DNA from: an uncultured Candidatus Binatia bacterium
GTDB taxonomy: Bacteria; Desulfobacterota; Binatia; UBA9968; JAJDTQ01
NCBI GenBank assembly: GCA_958295985.1
Contig: OY282432.1
Coordinates: 2,823,001 to 2,887,000 of the forward strand
Length of the DNA: 64,000 nt
Direction: 5' to 3'
Shown: positions 1 through 8,807 of the stretch, one piece after another
How positions within the stretch are numbered: the first letter of the stretch is position 1
How the letters are laid out: every line of letters starts with the position of its first letter
Made by a program: the position numbers and the translations under genes
Notes under the pieces: generated by a model
Databases searched by the model: none
The model's input: only the letters and a program-made list of their open reading frames with translations
What the model was told of the DNA's origin: nothing

Positions 1-588
1 CAGTTGCGAAACATCGCCAGCGTGGGCGGCAACCTGTGCAATGCCTCGCCGTCCGCGGACACGGCGCCGCCGCTCATGGCCCTGGGGGCCACCGCGAGCC
101 TGTGGACCGACGAGTCCCCGCGGCCGGCGGTGTCGGTAGAGAATTTCTTCGAGGGACCCGGAGCGTCGGTGCTGGGCGCCGGCGGATTGCTCCTGGCGGT
201 GGAAGTGCCGGAGCCGGAGCCGCTTACGGGCGACGCCTTCGAGCGGTTCACGCCGCGGTCGGCCATGGATATCGCCATTGCCAGCGCCGCGGCCGCGGTG
301 ACGCTGGACGCGGCCGGCCAAAAAGTGCGGGCGGTGCGCATCGCCCTGGGGGCGGTGGCGCCCACGCCCATCCGGGCTCTCCGGGCCGAGGATCTGGTGC
401 GGGAAAAGGAGCCGACCCCCAAGCTTCTGGAGTGGGCCGGCGCCGCGGCCATGGAGGAATGCCGGCCCATCGACGACATCCGCGGAACCGCGGCCTATCG
501 CAAGGAGCTGATACGGATTCTCGTGCAACGCGTGCTGCGGCGGGCCGTGGAACGGGCGCGGGGTAACGGCCGGACGGAAACGGTATGA
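1..588 (+). CDS. Molybdenum hydroxylase FAD-binding subunit (CoxM/NdhF type), 5' truncated by window edge
   Basis: This is the C-terminal part (about 195 residues) of the FAD-binding medium subunit of a xanthine-dehydrogenase-family enzyme, which passes electrons from the 2Fe-2S subunit to FAD. The visible part contains the flavin-binding stretch SVGGNLCNASPSADTAP near the start and the typical C-terminal region of the family (a run ending in RGTAAYRKELIRILVQR). Family members are about 280-300 residues, so roughly 100 residues lie outside the window. The stop codon overlaps the start of the 2Fe-2S gene by 4 bases (ATGA), which indicates translational coupling in one operon. The family assignment is firm; the substrate is not known. 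Confidence 0.93.
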   Translation, partial: QLRNIASVGGNLCNASPSADTAPPLMALGATASLWTDESPRPAVSVENFFEGPGASVLGAGGLLLAVEVPEPEPLTGDAFERFTPRSAMDIAIASAAAAVTLDAAGQKVRAVRIALGAVAPTPIRALRAEDLVREKEPTPKLLEWAGAAAMEECRPIDDIRGTAAYRKELIRILVQRVLRRAVERARGNGRTETV

Positions 589-1070
589 AACAGCGTTATG
601 CTCTCCGGGTGAACGGCGCCACCCGGGAAACCGAAGCGCAGCCCCATGAGTCCTTGCTGGACGTGTTGCGGGAGAACCTTCGGCTGACCGGCAGCAAGAA
701 GGGGTGCAACGAGGCCGAGTGCGGGTCGTGCACGGTGTTGTTGGACGGCAAGCCGGTGGTGTCGTGTCTGGTGCTGGTCCCGGACGCCGTGGATAAGGAG
801 ATCGTCACCATCGAAGCCCTGGCCGGGGCGGGAACTCCCCACCCGGTTCAACGGCAGATGGTGGAGCAGGGCGGCGTCCAGTGCGGGTACTGCACCCCGG
901 GGATGATCATGAGCGCGTACGCGCTGCTGCGGGAAAACCCGGATCCCACCGACGAGGAGATCCGTTTCGCCATCGCCGGGAACATCTGCCGCTGTACCGG
1001 ATACGGCAAGATCGTCAAGGCCGTGCGCGCGGCCGCGGTGGAACTCGCAAACGAGGGAACGGCGCCATGA
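585..1070 (+). CDS. Molybdenum hydroxylase 2Fe-2S subunit (CoxS/NdhS type)
   Basis: This 161-residue protein is the small iron-sulfur subunit of a xanthine-dehydrogenase-family hydroxylase. It has both [2Fe-2S] cluster motifs in order: the plant-ferredoxin-type motif GCNEAECGSC plus a downstream Cys in VVSCL (N-terminal half), and the C-terminal helical cluster motif CGYCTPG followed by CRCTGYGKI. Length is normal for the family. It overlaps the FAD subunit gene by 4 bases upstream and the large subunit gene by 4 bases downstream, so the three are translated as a coupled unit. No Tat signal is expected or seen on this subunit. Confidence 0.95.
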   Translation: MKQRYALRVNGATRETEAQPHESLLDVLRENLRLTGSKKGCNEAECGSCTVLLDGKPVVSCLVLVPDAVDKEIVTIEALAGAGTPHPVQRQMVEQGGVQCGYCTPGMIMSAYALLRENPDPTDEEIRFAIAGNICRCTGYGKIVKAVRAAAVELANEGTAP

Positions 1071-2374
1071 GCGAAGACACTTCCCGGGAAACCGGCCGCC
1101 CGTATCACTGGATCGGAAAGAACGTCACCAAGCCCGACGCGCTGGAGAAGGCGTTGGGGGCCACCGAGTACGTGGGCGACATGGTGATGCCCGGCATGCT
1201 CCACGCCAAGATCCGCTGGGCGGGAACGCCGCACGCGGTGATCCGGGGTATCGACACGCGGGAGGCGGCCCGGGTGCCGGGCGTGGCCGCGGTGCTGACC
1301 GCGGCGGACGTGCCCGGAACCAACCGTTACGGCCTCGCCTTGCTCGACCAGCGGGCGCTGGCGGACGACAAGGTGCGGTCCGCGGGCGACGCCCTGGCGC
1401 TGGTGGCGGCCGAGGATGAGGAGGCGGCCGAGGAAGCGGTGTCGAAGATCAAGGTCGACCTCGAGCCGCTGCGCCCCATCCTCACCTACGAGGACGCACT
1501 GGACCCGGAGGCGCCTTCGGTCCACGAGGGCGGCAACGTGTTCCAGCACACCACGGTGCGCAAGGGTGACCTGGAACGGGGCATCCGGGAGTCCGACGTG
1601 ATCGTGGAGGATAGTTACCACACCCATCGGATGGACCACGTGCCCATGGAACCGGAGGCGGGCCTGGCCTATCTCGATCCCTCGGGCATGCTGAACATCC
1701 TGGTGGGGACCCAGTACCCCTACCGGGACCGCCGCCAGATCGCGCCCGCCCTGGCCCTTGCCATGAACAAGGTGCGGGTGATCCAGGCGCCCCTCGGCGG
1801 CGGCTTCGGCCGCAAGGACGACATCACCGCCGAGATCCATGTGGGTCTCCTGGCGTTGAAGACGCGCCGGCCCGTGCGGCTGGTCTACACCCGGGAAGAG
1901 TCCCTCATCGCCAACACCAAGCGTCATCCCATGGCGATGAAGTTCCGCACCGGCGCCCGCGCCGACGGACGGCTGACTTTCCTGGACGGCGACATCTACG
2001 GCGATACCGGCTCGGGGGTGTCCCTCGGCGCCTACGTCATCAAGAAGGCGGGCATCCACGCCACCGGTCCCTACGACGTGCCCAACATCCGGGTGGACAC
2101 CTACACGCTCTACACCAACAACCTCGTCTCCGGAGCCATGCGCGGCTTCGGAGTGATGCAGGCGGCGGTGGCCCACGAGTCCCAGATGGACCAGTTGGCC
2201 CATCGCCTGGGCATGTCGCCGCTGGAGTTTCGGCTGAAGAACTGTCTCAAGCCCGGACTCGCCTCATCCACCGGGCAGTTGATGAACGAAGGCTGCGGCA
2301 TCGAGGCGACGCTGCAGCGAATCAAGGACTACATGAGCGCTCACGACCTGCGCTTCAAACGGCCATGGCAATAA
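1067..2374 (+). CDS. Molybdenum hydroxylase large subunit, N-terminal half (NdhL-like split subunit)
   Basis: This 435-residue protein covers the N-terminal half of the molybdopterin-binding large subunit of the xanthine dehydrogenase family, which is normally a single chain of 700-800 residues. The ATG at 1067 overlaps the 2Fe-2S gene stop by 4 bases. The molybdopterin loop GGGFGRKDD and the conserved AMRGFG segment are present, so the substrate-channel half is intact, but the protein stops after RFKRPWQ just before the second half. The following gene continues the domain in another frame, overlapping by 10 bases. A genuine precedent exists: nicotinate dehydrogenase of Eubacterium barkeri has its large subunit split into about 50 and 37 kDa chains (NdhL, NdhM), close to the sizes here. 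A frameshift (true or from sequencing) is the alternative. Confidence 0.85.
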   Translation: MSEDTSRETGRPYHWIGKNVTKPDALEKALGATEYVGDMVMPGMLHAKIRWAGTPHAVIRGIDTREAARVPGVAAVLTAADVPGTNRYGLALLDQRALADDKVRSAGDALALVAAEDEEAAEEAVSKIKVDLEPLRPILTYEDALDPEAPSVHEGGNVFQHTTVRKGDLERGIRESDVIVEDSYHTHRMDHVPMEPEAGLAYLDPSGMLNILVGTQYPYRDRRQIAPALALAMNKVRVIQAPLGGGFGRKDDITAEIHVGLLALKTRRPVRLVYTREESLIANTKRHPMAMKFRTGARADGRLTFLDGDIYGDTGSGVSLGAYVIKKAGIHATGPYDVPNIRVDTYTLYTNNLVSGAMRGFGVMQAAVAHESQMDQLAHRLGMSPLEFRLKNCLKPGLASSTGQLMNEGCGIEATLQRIKDYMSAHDLRFKRPWQ

Positions 2375-3378
2375 GAAAAGGCTTGGGCATCGGCTCCATG
2401 TACTACGGCATCGGCTACGGTTACAGCCGGGCCGACATCGGCTCGGCCGAGATCGAGATGGCCGAGGACGGCACCACCACGGTCTACTCGGGCGCCTGCG
2501 ACATGGGCCAGGGCGTCATGACCGTGGTGACCCAGGTGGCGGCGGAAGAGCTGGGCATCGAACCCGAGCAGATCCGCGTGGTGGCGGCCGATACCGGCAG
2601 CACGCCGGACGCGGGGCCCACCTCGGGCAGCCGCGCCACCTTCGTGCAGGGCGTGGCGGTGCAGCGGGCGGCCGAGGAGCTGCGGGGGGAGATCCTCGAC
2701 ATGGCCTCGCGCATGCTGGAGTGCCCGAAGGAGAACCTCGACGTGGGGCGGGGCCAGGTGTGCGAGATCGGGACCGGCCGGCCGCTGGTGTCGGTGGGCA
2801 AGGTGGCGCAGCAGCTCCACTTCCACGGACGGCGGTCGGCCGCCTGGGGCTGGCACGACAACACCACCGCGGACGTGGACCCGGAGACCTCCCAGGGCGA
2901 CGCCTACGCCACCTATGGCTGGGCCACCCAGTTGGCCGAGGTGGAGGTGGATACCGAGACCGGCCGCGTCCGCCTCACTAGGCTCGTGTCCGCGACGGAC
3001 GCGGGCAAGGCCATCAACCCGGCGGCGGTGGAGGGGCAGATCGAGGGCGGCGCCGCCATGGGGCTGGGCTACGGCCTCTACGAGCAGCATATCCTGGAGG
3101 ACGGCGTGCCGCGCACGTCGTCGCTGGCGTTCTATCTCGTGCCCACCGCCATGGACGTGCCGGACATCGAGTGCGAGATCGTGGAGGTGCCCGATCCCAA
3201 GGGGCCGTTCGGCGCCAAGGGCGTGGCCGAGCCGGCCACCATTCCCACCACCCCGGCCATCCTGAACGCCATCTACGACGCCATCGGCATCCGCATCACC
3301 GAGACCCCCGTCACGCCGGAACGGGTCTTCTTCGCCATCCAGCAGGCCAGGGCCCGGGGCGAGTTCGAGGACGCCTGA
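2365..3378 (+). CDS. Molybdenum hydroxylase large subunit, C-terminal half (NdhM-like split subunit)
   Basis: This 337-residue protein is the C-terminal half of the molybdopterin-binding subunit. It begins with the junction segment GLGIGSMYYGIGYG, then has MGQGVMT (a molybdopterin contact region), the late motif EGGAAMGLGYGLYE, and FGAKGVAEPAT, whose Glu corresponds to the catalytic base of the family (the GVGE motif). The start ATG lies inside the end of the preceding gene in another frame and has no good ribosome-binding site, so translation would have to be coupled, or the pair is one gene broken by a one-base shift near 2365-2374, next to an AAGAAAAG stretch. Both halves keep all key motifs, which favours a working enzyme either way. 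Confidence 0.85.
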   Translation: MAIRKGLGIGSMYYGIGYGYSRADIGSAEIEMAEDGTTTVYSGACDMGQGVMTVVTQVAAEELGIEPEQIRVVAADTGSTPDAGPTSGSRATFVQGVAVQRAAEELRGEILDMASRMLECPKENLDVGRGQVCEIGTGRPLVSVGKVAQQLHFHGRRSAAWGWHDNTTADVDPETSQGDAYATYGWATQLAEVEVDTETGRVRLTRLVSATDAGKAINPAAVEGQIEGGAAMGLGYGLYEQHILEDGVPRTSSLAFYLVPTAMDVPDIECEIVEVPDPKGPFGAKGVAEPATIPTTPAILNAIYDAIGIRITETPVTPERVFFAIQQARARGEFEDA

Positions 3379-3402
3379 GGCGGGAGGCAAGGAGGCAACC
3401 CA

Positions 3403-4110
3403 TTGAGTCTTCGAAGCGAAGCGGCTCGCCGGGTCGGACTGCTGATCCCGTCGTCGAATACGGTCATGGAGGTGGATTTCTACCGTCACCTGCCGCCCTC
3501 GGCCACGGTCCACCCCGGACGGATGTACATGGAGGCCACCACGGTCAAGGGCGAGGAAGAGATGCTCGACGAGCACTGCCTGCCCGCCGCGGGGAACGTG
3601 GCCACGGCCAGACCAGACGTGGTGGTTTTCGGATGCACCAGCGCGGGTGCGCTCCGGGGCAACGCCTACGACGCCGAGCTGTGCCGCCGGATCTCGGACG
3701 TCACCGCGAAGCCCACCATCAGCGTCATAGAGTCGGTGCGGCGCAAGCTCATGTCGCTGAAGGTCCGGCGGGTTGCCGTGCTGACGCCCTATATCGAGGA
3801 CCTCAACGTCCGTATCAAGGCCAGCGTGGAGGACGACGGCATCGAGGTGGCATCGATCCACGGCATGGGAATCAGCGTCAACTTCAACCTCGCGCTGGTG
3901 GAACCACCGGAGATCCTGGCCTTCGCCCGGGAGAGATTGGGCACGGACCCGCGGGTGGATGCGTTGTTCATCTCCTGCACCAACTATCAGGCGGTGGCGA
4001 CGCTGCCGCGGTTGAAGGAGACCTACGGCATGCCCATCGTCACCAGCAACCAGGCCGCCCTGGAGGCGGTGGGCCGGGCGCTGGACCTGGAGCTGGTGGG
4101 CATGGCATGA
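3403..4110 (+). CDS. Asp/Glu racemase superfamily protein, maleate isomerase-like
   Basis: This 235-residue protein belongs to the Asp/Glu racemase superfamily that includes maleate cis-trans isomerase and arylmalonate decarboxylase. The N-terminal VGLLIPSSNTVMEVDF matches the start of maleate isomerases. The two catalytic cysteines of the superfamily are both present, Cys78 in FGCTSAG and Cys192 in ISCTNYQ. TTG is used as start; it is preceded by a strong GGAGG site with normal spacing, 24 bases after the hydroxylase gene, so it belongs to the same operon. Maleate isomerase acts in nicotinate catabolism downstream of nicotinate hydroxylase, so the pairing with a split, Ndh-like hydroxylase is suggestive, but the true substrate is not known. 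Confidence 0.8.
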   Translation: MSLRSEAARRVGLLIPSSNTVMEVDFYRHLPPSATVHPGRMYMEATTVKGEEEMLDEHCLPAAGNVATARPDVVVFGCTSAGALRGNAYDAELCRRISDVTAKPTISVIESVRRKLMSLKVRRVAVLTPYIEDLNVRIKASVEDDGIEVASIHGMGISVNFNLALVEPPEILAFARERLGTDPRVDALFISCTNYQAVATLPRLKETYGMPIVTSNQAALEAVGRALDLELVGMA

Positions 4111-4171
4111 GCGGCGGCCGGCGCCCGCCCGGACCGCGGGCGCGCGCACAGGGCATAGAGGAGGACCCCCG

Positions 4172-5044
4172 ATGGAATTCATGAAACTCGACGGCGCCGT
4201 GGACCTGCACGTGCACTCCTATCCGTGCGTGTTCCAGCGGCGGGTGGACGACCGCCAGGCAGTGCAGGCCGCGTCGGACGCGGGCATGGCGGCCATCGTG
4301 CTGAAGTGTCATCACGAGAGCACGGTCAGCCGCGCCTACCTCATCCAGAAGGATTTCCCCGACATCAAGGTGTACGGCGGCGTGGTGATGAACCAGTTCG
4401 TGGGCGGCATCAACCCGGCCGCGGCCGAGGTCGGCCTCCGGCTCGGGGCCAAGGAGATCTGGATGCCCACCATCGACGCGGCGCATCACGTGGAGATCCA
4501 CGGCGCCCGGGGCAGCTACGACACCCAGACCAGCGGGTCGGACTTCGTCTGGGGCGACCCTATCTCCGCGGTCAGGGACGGCAAGGTGGTGGACGAGGCC
4601 ATCGTGGTGCTGGAGCTCATCGCCAAGTACGACGCGATCCTGGGAACCGCGCACCTCTCCCTCGCGGAGATCGAGCTCCTGGTGAAGGCGGCCCACGAAC
4701 GGGGGGTGAAGAAGATCCTCATCACCCATCCCTATTTCCGCGTGCCCGCGGGCATGAACCTCGATTTCCTGAAGCAGATGATGCGCTACGGCGCCATCGG
4801 CGAGTTCGGCTACTGCACCATCTCGCCCATGTGGGCCTACGTCAACCTGGAGTTCACCAAGGGCATCATGGACTCCATGGGTTTCGACAACTGCGTGGTC
4901 ATGAGCGACACCGGCCAGTCCCACAACCCGCTGCCGCCCGAGGCCCTGTGGCTCTACGCCCAGGGGCTCTACGAGAAGGGGGTCTCGCCGCGGAACGTGG
5001 AGAAGCTGATCGTGGACAACCCCAGGGCGATGCTGGGCCTGTAG
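4172..5044 (+). CDS. Amidohydrolase-like protein (DUF6282-type), metal-dependent hydrolase fold
   Basis: This 290-residue protein has the N-terminal metal motif DLHVHSYP of amidohydrolase-superfamily enzymes and further conserved histidines (LKCHHEST, GTAHLSL, ITHPYF) and a late acidic residue (VMSDTGQSHNP), the order expected for a TIM-barrel metal hydrolase. It resembles the family annotated DUF6282, which has no known reaction. An AGAGGAGG site precedes the ATG. It sits between the maleate-isomerase-like gene and two PLP enzymes, in the same direction, so it probably hydrolyses an intermediate of the same pathway. That role is inference. Confidence 0.72.
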   Translation: MEFMKLDGAVDLHVHSYPCVFQRRVDDRQAVQAASDAGMAAIVLKCHHESTVSRAYLIQKDFPDIKVYGGVVMNQFVGGINPAAAEVGLRLGAKEIWMPTIDAAHHVEIHGARGSYDTQTSGSDFVWGDPISAVRDGKVVDEAIVVLELIAKYDAILGTAHLSLAEIELLVKAAHERGVKKILITHPYFRVPAGMNLDFLKQMMRYGAIGEFGYCTISPMWAYVNLEFTKGIMDSMGFDNCVVMSDTGQSHNPLPPEALWLYAQGLYEKGVSPRNVEKLIVDNPRAMLGL

Positions 5045-5079
5045 CCGGCACGGCGAAGCGACGACTGGAAAGGACAGCC

Positions 5080-6114
5080 ATGACGGATTGGTCATCCCGG
5101 GGACGGATCGCGGAGGACGTTACCGAGGCGGCGGGACTGACGCCGCTGCTCCGGCTTCGCAAGGTCGCGGCGGGTCCGCAGGTCTTGTGCGGCAAGCTCG
5201 AGTTCATGAACCCGTCGTCGAGCCTCAAGGACCGGATCCTGCGCCGCATGGTCAGGAGCGCGGAGGAGCGAGGCGACCTCCGGCCCGGCATGACCATTCT
5301 GGAGGCCTCCACCGGCAGTACCGGCATCGCCACCTCGATGATCGGCGCCGTGTGCGGCTACCCGGTGGTGGTGGTGATGCCCGAGGGCATGAGCGACGAG
5401 CGCAAGGCCTCCATGCGCGCCTATGGCGCGGAGCTGGTGCTGACGCCCGGGGCGGAAAGCGACGTGGACCTGTGCCTGGAGAAGGTGGAGGAGCTCAAGC
5501 GCGCCGACCCGGGGCGTTACTGGGAGCCCGGCCAGTTCTCCAACCGGGACAACATCGCGGCGCACTACGAAACCACGGGTCCGGAGATCTGGCAGCAGAC
5601 CGACGGTGCAGTGGACGTGTTCGTGGCCTCGCAGGGCAGCGGCGGGACCGTGTCCGGGGTCGGCCGGTACCTGAAGGAGCACAACCCCGACGCCCGGATC
5701 TACGCGGTGGAGCCGGAGGAGTGTCCGATCCTGTCGGGCGGAGACTGGGGACCCCATGCCATCGAGGGCATCGGCGACGGTTTCATCCCGGAGAACCTGG
5801 ACCTGGACTACGTGGACGGGGTGGTGACGGTTTCCTCCCGGGACTCCATCGACATGGCCCGGCGCCTGGCGCGGGAGGAGGGCGTTCTGTGCGGCATCTC
5901 GTCCGGCTGCAACGTGGCCGCGGCCAACAAGCTGTCGGCGGCGCTGCCGTCCACCCGGATGATCGTCACCATGATCAACGACACCGGCATGCGTTACTTC
6001 TCCACGCCGCTCTTCGGGAAGGAGCCGACCGTCGAGATCCCCGACCGCGAGCATCCGGTGAGCGACGAAGACCGCGCCAACCTGGCGCGCCGGAACCTCC
6101 ACATCGTCCGCTAG
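5080..6114 (+). CDS. Cysteine synthase family PLP-dependent enzyme
   Basis: This 344-residue protein is a fold-type II PLP enzyme of the cysteine synthase/cystathionine beta-synthase family. The PLP lysine is Lys50 in SSSLKDRIL, the substrate-binding loop is EASTGSTGIATS, and the phosphate-binding glycine loop is SQGSGGTVSGVG. The start was set at the ATG at 5080, preceded by GGAAAGGA. Its place in a catabolic cluster, next to a threonine-synthase-like paralogue and far from sulfur genes, makes beta-elimination or replacement on a pathway intermediate as likely as cysteine synthesis. The family is sure; the reaction is not. Confidence 0.85.
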   Translation: MTDWSSRGRIAEDVTEAAGLTPLLRLRKVAAGPQVLCGKLEFMNPSSSLKDRILRRMVRSAEERGDLRPGMTILEASTGSTGIATSMIGAVCGYPVVVVMPEGMSDERKASMRAYGAELVLTPGAESDVDLCLEKVEELKRADPGRYWEPGQFSNRDNIAAHYETTGPEIWQQTDGAVDVFVASQGSGGTVSGVGRYLKEHNPDARIYAVEPEECPILSGGDWGPHAIEGIGDGFIPENLDLDYVDGVVTVSSRDSIDMARRLAREEGVLCGISSGCNVAAANKLSAALPSTRMIVTMINDTGMRYFSTPLFGKEPTVEIPDREHPVSDEDRANLARRNLHIVR

Positions 6115-6125
6115 CGTTTTCGACC

Positions 6126-7361
6126 ATGCCCCTTCCCGAAAGCCTGACCTGCGTCTCGTGCAGCGCCGCTTACCGGGAAGATCCCAACCAGTACAGTTGC
6201 CCCAAGTGCGGCGAACTGGGAACCCTGCGAGTCTCCTACGACTATGACCGGATCAGGGCGTCGGCGAGCCGGGACAGCCTCGCCGCGGCGCCGTTCCGGG
6301 ACCACTGGCGCTATCTGCCGCTGCTTCCCCTGGCCGCCGGGCCGGTAGAGTTCCCGCTGGCGGTGGGCGCAACGCCGCTCTACCCGGTCCCGGGGCTGAG
6401 GAAGGCCCTGGGCCTGGAACGGCTGTGGATCAAGGACGACACCGCCAACCCTTCCGCCTCCCTCAAGGACCGGGCCAGCGCGGTGGTGCTGCTCAAGGGG
6501 CTGGAGTTGGGCCGTCGCGAGTTCGCCGCTGCTTCCACCGGAAACGCCGGAGCGTCGCTGGCGTGCCTTTCGGCGGCCCTGGGGCTTCCTTGCCACATCT
6601 TCGTGCCGGAGTCGGCGCCGCGGGCCAAGGTGGCGCAGCTCCTGATCTTCGGCGCGGACGTGCTTTCCATTCGCGGCAGCTATTCCGAGGCCTTCAGCCT
6701 GTGTGTGGAGGCCAGTGAGTATTTCCTGTGGTACAACCGCAACACCGGCTACAATCCCTACACCGTGGAGGGGAAGAAGACCGTGGCGCTGGAGATCGCC
6801 GAGCAGCTCGGCTGGGAGCCTCCCGACACCGTCGTCGCCGCCGCCGGCGATGGCTGTATCCTGAGCGGCATCTGGAAGGGGTTCGTGGATCTTCACCGGC
6901 TGGGTTGGATCTCGCGGCTGCCGCGGCTGGTGGCGGCCCAGGCCGAGGGCTCCCAGTCCATCAAGCAGGCCTTCGACGGCGACGGCGCCATCCGTCCGGT
7001 GACGGAAGACACCCTGGCCGACAGCATCAGCGTGTCGTTGCCCCGAAACGGGGTGATGGCGGTCCAGGACTTGAAGGCCTCCGGAGGCAGCGCGGTGAGC
7101 GTGTCGGACGGCGAGATCCTCGAGGCCATGCCGTTGCTGGGGAAGAGGACAGGACTGTTCGCAGAGCCCGCAGCCGCAGCCGCGGTCGCGGCCCTGGTGA
7201 AGCTCGCGGGCGCAGGCGAACTCTCACGCGCCGAACGCATTGTCGTGGTCTCCACCGGCCACGGCCTCAAGGACGTCGATGCCGCGTTGCAGGCCGTCGA
7301 TCCGCCGGCGCCGCTCGACTGCGCCATCGACGCGGTACGGGAAAGGATCCACCATTCGTGA
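6126..7361 (+). CDS. Threonine synthase family protein
   Basis: This 411-residue protein is a fold-type II PLP enzyme of the threonine synthase family. It has the short N-terminal zinc ribbon seen in many of these proteins (Cys9, Cys12, Cys25, Cys28), the PLP lysine Lys114 in ASLKDRAS, and the loop ASTGNAGASLACL. The glycine-rich phosphate loop is AAAGDGCILSG. It starts 11 bases after the cysteine-synthase-like gene. Two PLP lyase-type genes together in a molybdenum hydroxylase/UbiD cluster suggest a role outside threonine synthesis, although a plain threonine synthase cannot be excluded. Confidence 0.82.
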   Translation: MPLPESLTCVSCSAAYREDPNQYSCPKCGELGTLRVSYDYDRIRASASRDSLAAAPFRDHWRYLPLLPLAAGPVEFPLAVGATPLYPVPGLRKALGLERLWIKDDTANPSASLKDRASAVVLLKGLELGRREFAAASTGNAGASLACLSAALGLPCHIFVPESAPRAKVAQLLIFGADVLSIRGSYSEAFSLCVEASEYFLWYNRNTGYNPYTVEGKKTVALEIAEQLGWEPPDTVVAAAGDGCILSGIWKGFVDLHRLGWISRLPRLVAAQAEGSQSIKQAFDGDGAIRPVTEDTLADSISVSLPRNGVMAVQDLKASGGSAVSVSDGEILEAMPLLGKRTGLFAEPAAAAAVAALVKLAGAGELSRAERIVVVSTGHGLKDVDAALQAVDPPAPLDCAIDAVRERIHHS

Positions 7362-7439
7362 TTCAGGGTTTGTCATTTGCCCGGGACAGATCCCGAACCG
7401 ATAATCCTGAACCGATCATTCCTTCAGAGGGAGAACCGA

Positions 7440-8807
7440 GTGTCACAGGATTTGCAAAGTTTCTTGAAGCGATTGAAGGACGAGTGCCCCGAGCAGTTCC
7501 TCGAGGTCCACGAGCCGGTGTCGCAGGAGTTCGAGGCCACGGCCATGGTGATGGAGGCCGAACGGCTGCCGTCCTGCCCGGCGGTGATGTTCCGCAACGT
7601 CACCGGGAGCGAGTTCACCATGGCGGCCAACGTGCTGGCGCACCGTCCGCGGCTCGCCTGGGCCTTCGGCGCGTCGGAGGAACGGCTGGTCCATGAGTTC
7701 AAGGAACGGATCCAGCGGCCCGTTCCCCCCAGGGTGACGAAGGACGCTCCCTTTCAGGAGAACAGTCTGCTGAACGAATCCGTGGACCTGCGGCAGCTTC
7801 CGATCCTGACCCATTTCGAGCAGGACGGCGGCCCCTACGTGACCGCGGGTCTGGTGGTGGCGCGGGATCCGCAGTCGGGCATGAGCACCGTGGGATTCCA
7901 TCGAATGCAGCTCAAGGGAGAGCGCAAGCTGGGAGTCAGCCTCCACTCCCGGCGGCGCATGTTCGAGTACTTCCGCCGGGCCGAGGAGAGGGGCGAATCC
8001 CTGGAAGCCGCAGTCTGCATCGGCGTGCACCCGCTGGTTTCCCTGGGGGCGCTGACGCTGCCGCCGGCGGGAACGGAGAAGTTCGCGTTGCAGGGGGGCC
8101 TGCTGGGTGAACCGCTGGAACTGACGCCCTGCGCAACGGTGGACGTCGACGTGCCCCGGTGGTCGGAGATCGTCATCGAGGGGCGGATCCTGTACGGAGT
8201 GCGGGAGAAGGAGGGGCCGTTCGGAGAGTTCACCGGTTATGCCTCGAACCGGAGCACGGAGAACGTCTTCGAAGCCACCGCGCTGCACTACCGGGCCGGC
8301 GCCGTTTACCAGGACATCAACGGCGGCGACAGCATGGAGCATTGCCGCTGCCTGTCCATGCCGCGGGAGGTGGAGTTCACCAACGTGCTGGAGAAGACCA
8401 TTCCCAATCTCAAGGCGGTGCACGTGCCGGTGCGGTCCGGCATCGGCAGCTTCCACTGCTACGTGTCCCTGCGAAAGACCGCCGAGGGCCAGGGGAAGCA
8501 GGCCATCTTCAGCGTCATGGGGGCCGACCACTACGTCAAGCTGGTGGTGGTGGTGGACGACGACGTTGACGTCTTCGACGAGGAACAGGTGCTGTGGGCC
8601 ATCGCCACCCGGATGCAGGCGAACCGGGACGTCTTCATCGTCGACTCCGCCATGGGAACGCTATTGGACCCGTCGGCCACCGATGCCGTCACCGCGAAGA
8701 TGGGCATCGACGCCACCAAGCCCCTGGGCGAGTTCGCCTCGACCCTTTCCATCGAGGCCGGAGCGGTGGAACGGGCACGGCGGCTCATGAGCAAGCTGAC
8801 GGGATGA
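7440..8807 (+). CDS. UbiD family decarboxylase
   Basis: This 455-residue protein is a UbiD-type (prenylated-FMN-dependent) carboxy-lyase, which acts on aromatic or alpha,beta-unsaturated acids. The conserved EGPFGEFTGYASN segment carries catalytic-site residues of the family, and the late VVVVDDDVDVFDE stretch is typical. The GTG at 7440 was chosen because an AGAGGGAG site lies at correct spacing; an in-frame upstream start at 7377 has no such site. No UbiX/flavin prenyltransferase gene is in the window. A second UbiD paralogue is at 62151. Together with the hydroxylase genes it points to breakdown of an aromatic or heteroaromatic acid. Confidence 0.93.
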   Translation: MSQDLQSFLKRLKDECPEQFLEVHEPVSQEFEATAMVMEAERLPSCPAVMFRNVTGSEFTMAANVLAHRPRLAWAFGASEERLVHEFKERIQRPVPPRVTKDAPFQENSLLNESVDLRQLPILTHFEQDGGPYVTAGLVVARDPQSGMSTVGFHRMQLKGERKLGVSLHSRRRMFEYFRRAEERGESLEAAVCIGVHPLVSLGALTLPPAGTEKFALQGGLLGEPLELTPCATVDVDVPRWSEIVIEGRILYGVREKEGPFGEFTGYASNRSTENVFEATALHYRAGAVYQDINGGDSMEHCRCLSMPREVEFTNVLEKTIPNLKAVHVPVRSGIGSFHCYVSLRKTAEGQGKQAIFSVMGADHYVKLVVVVDDDVDVFDEEQVLWAIATRMQANRDVFIVDSAMGTLLDPSATDAVTAKMGIDATKPLGEFASTLSIEAGAVERARRLMSKLTG

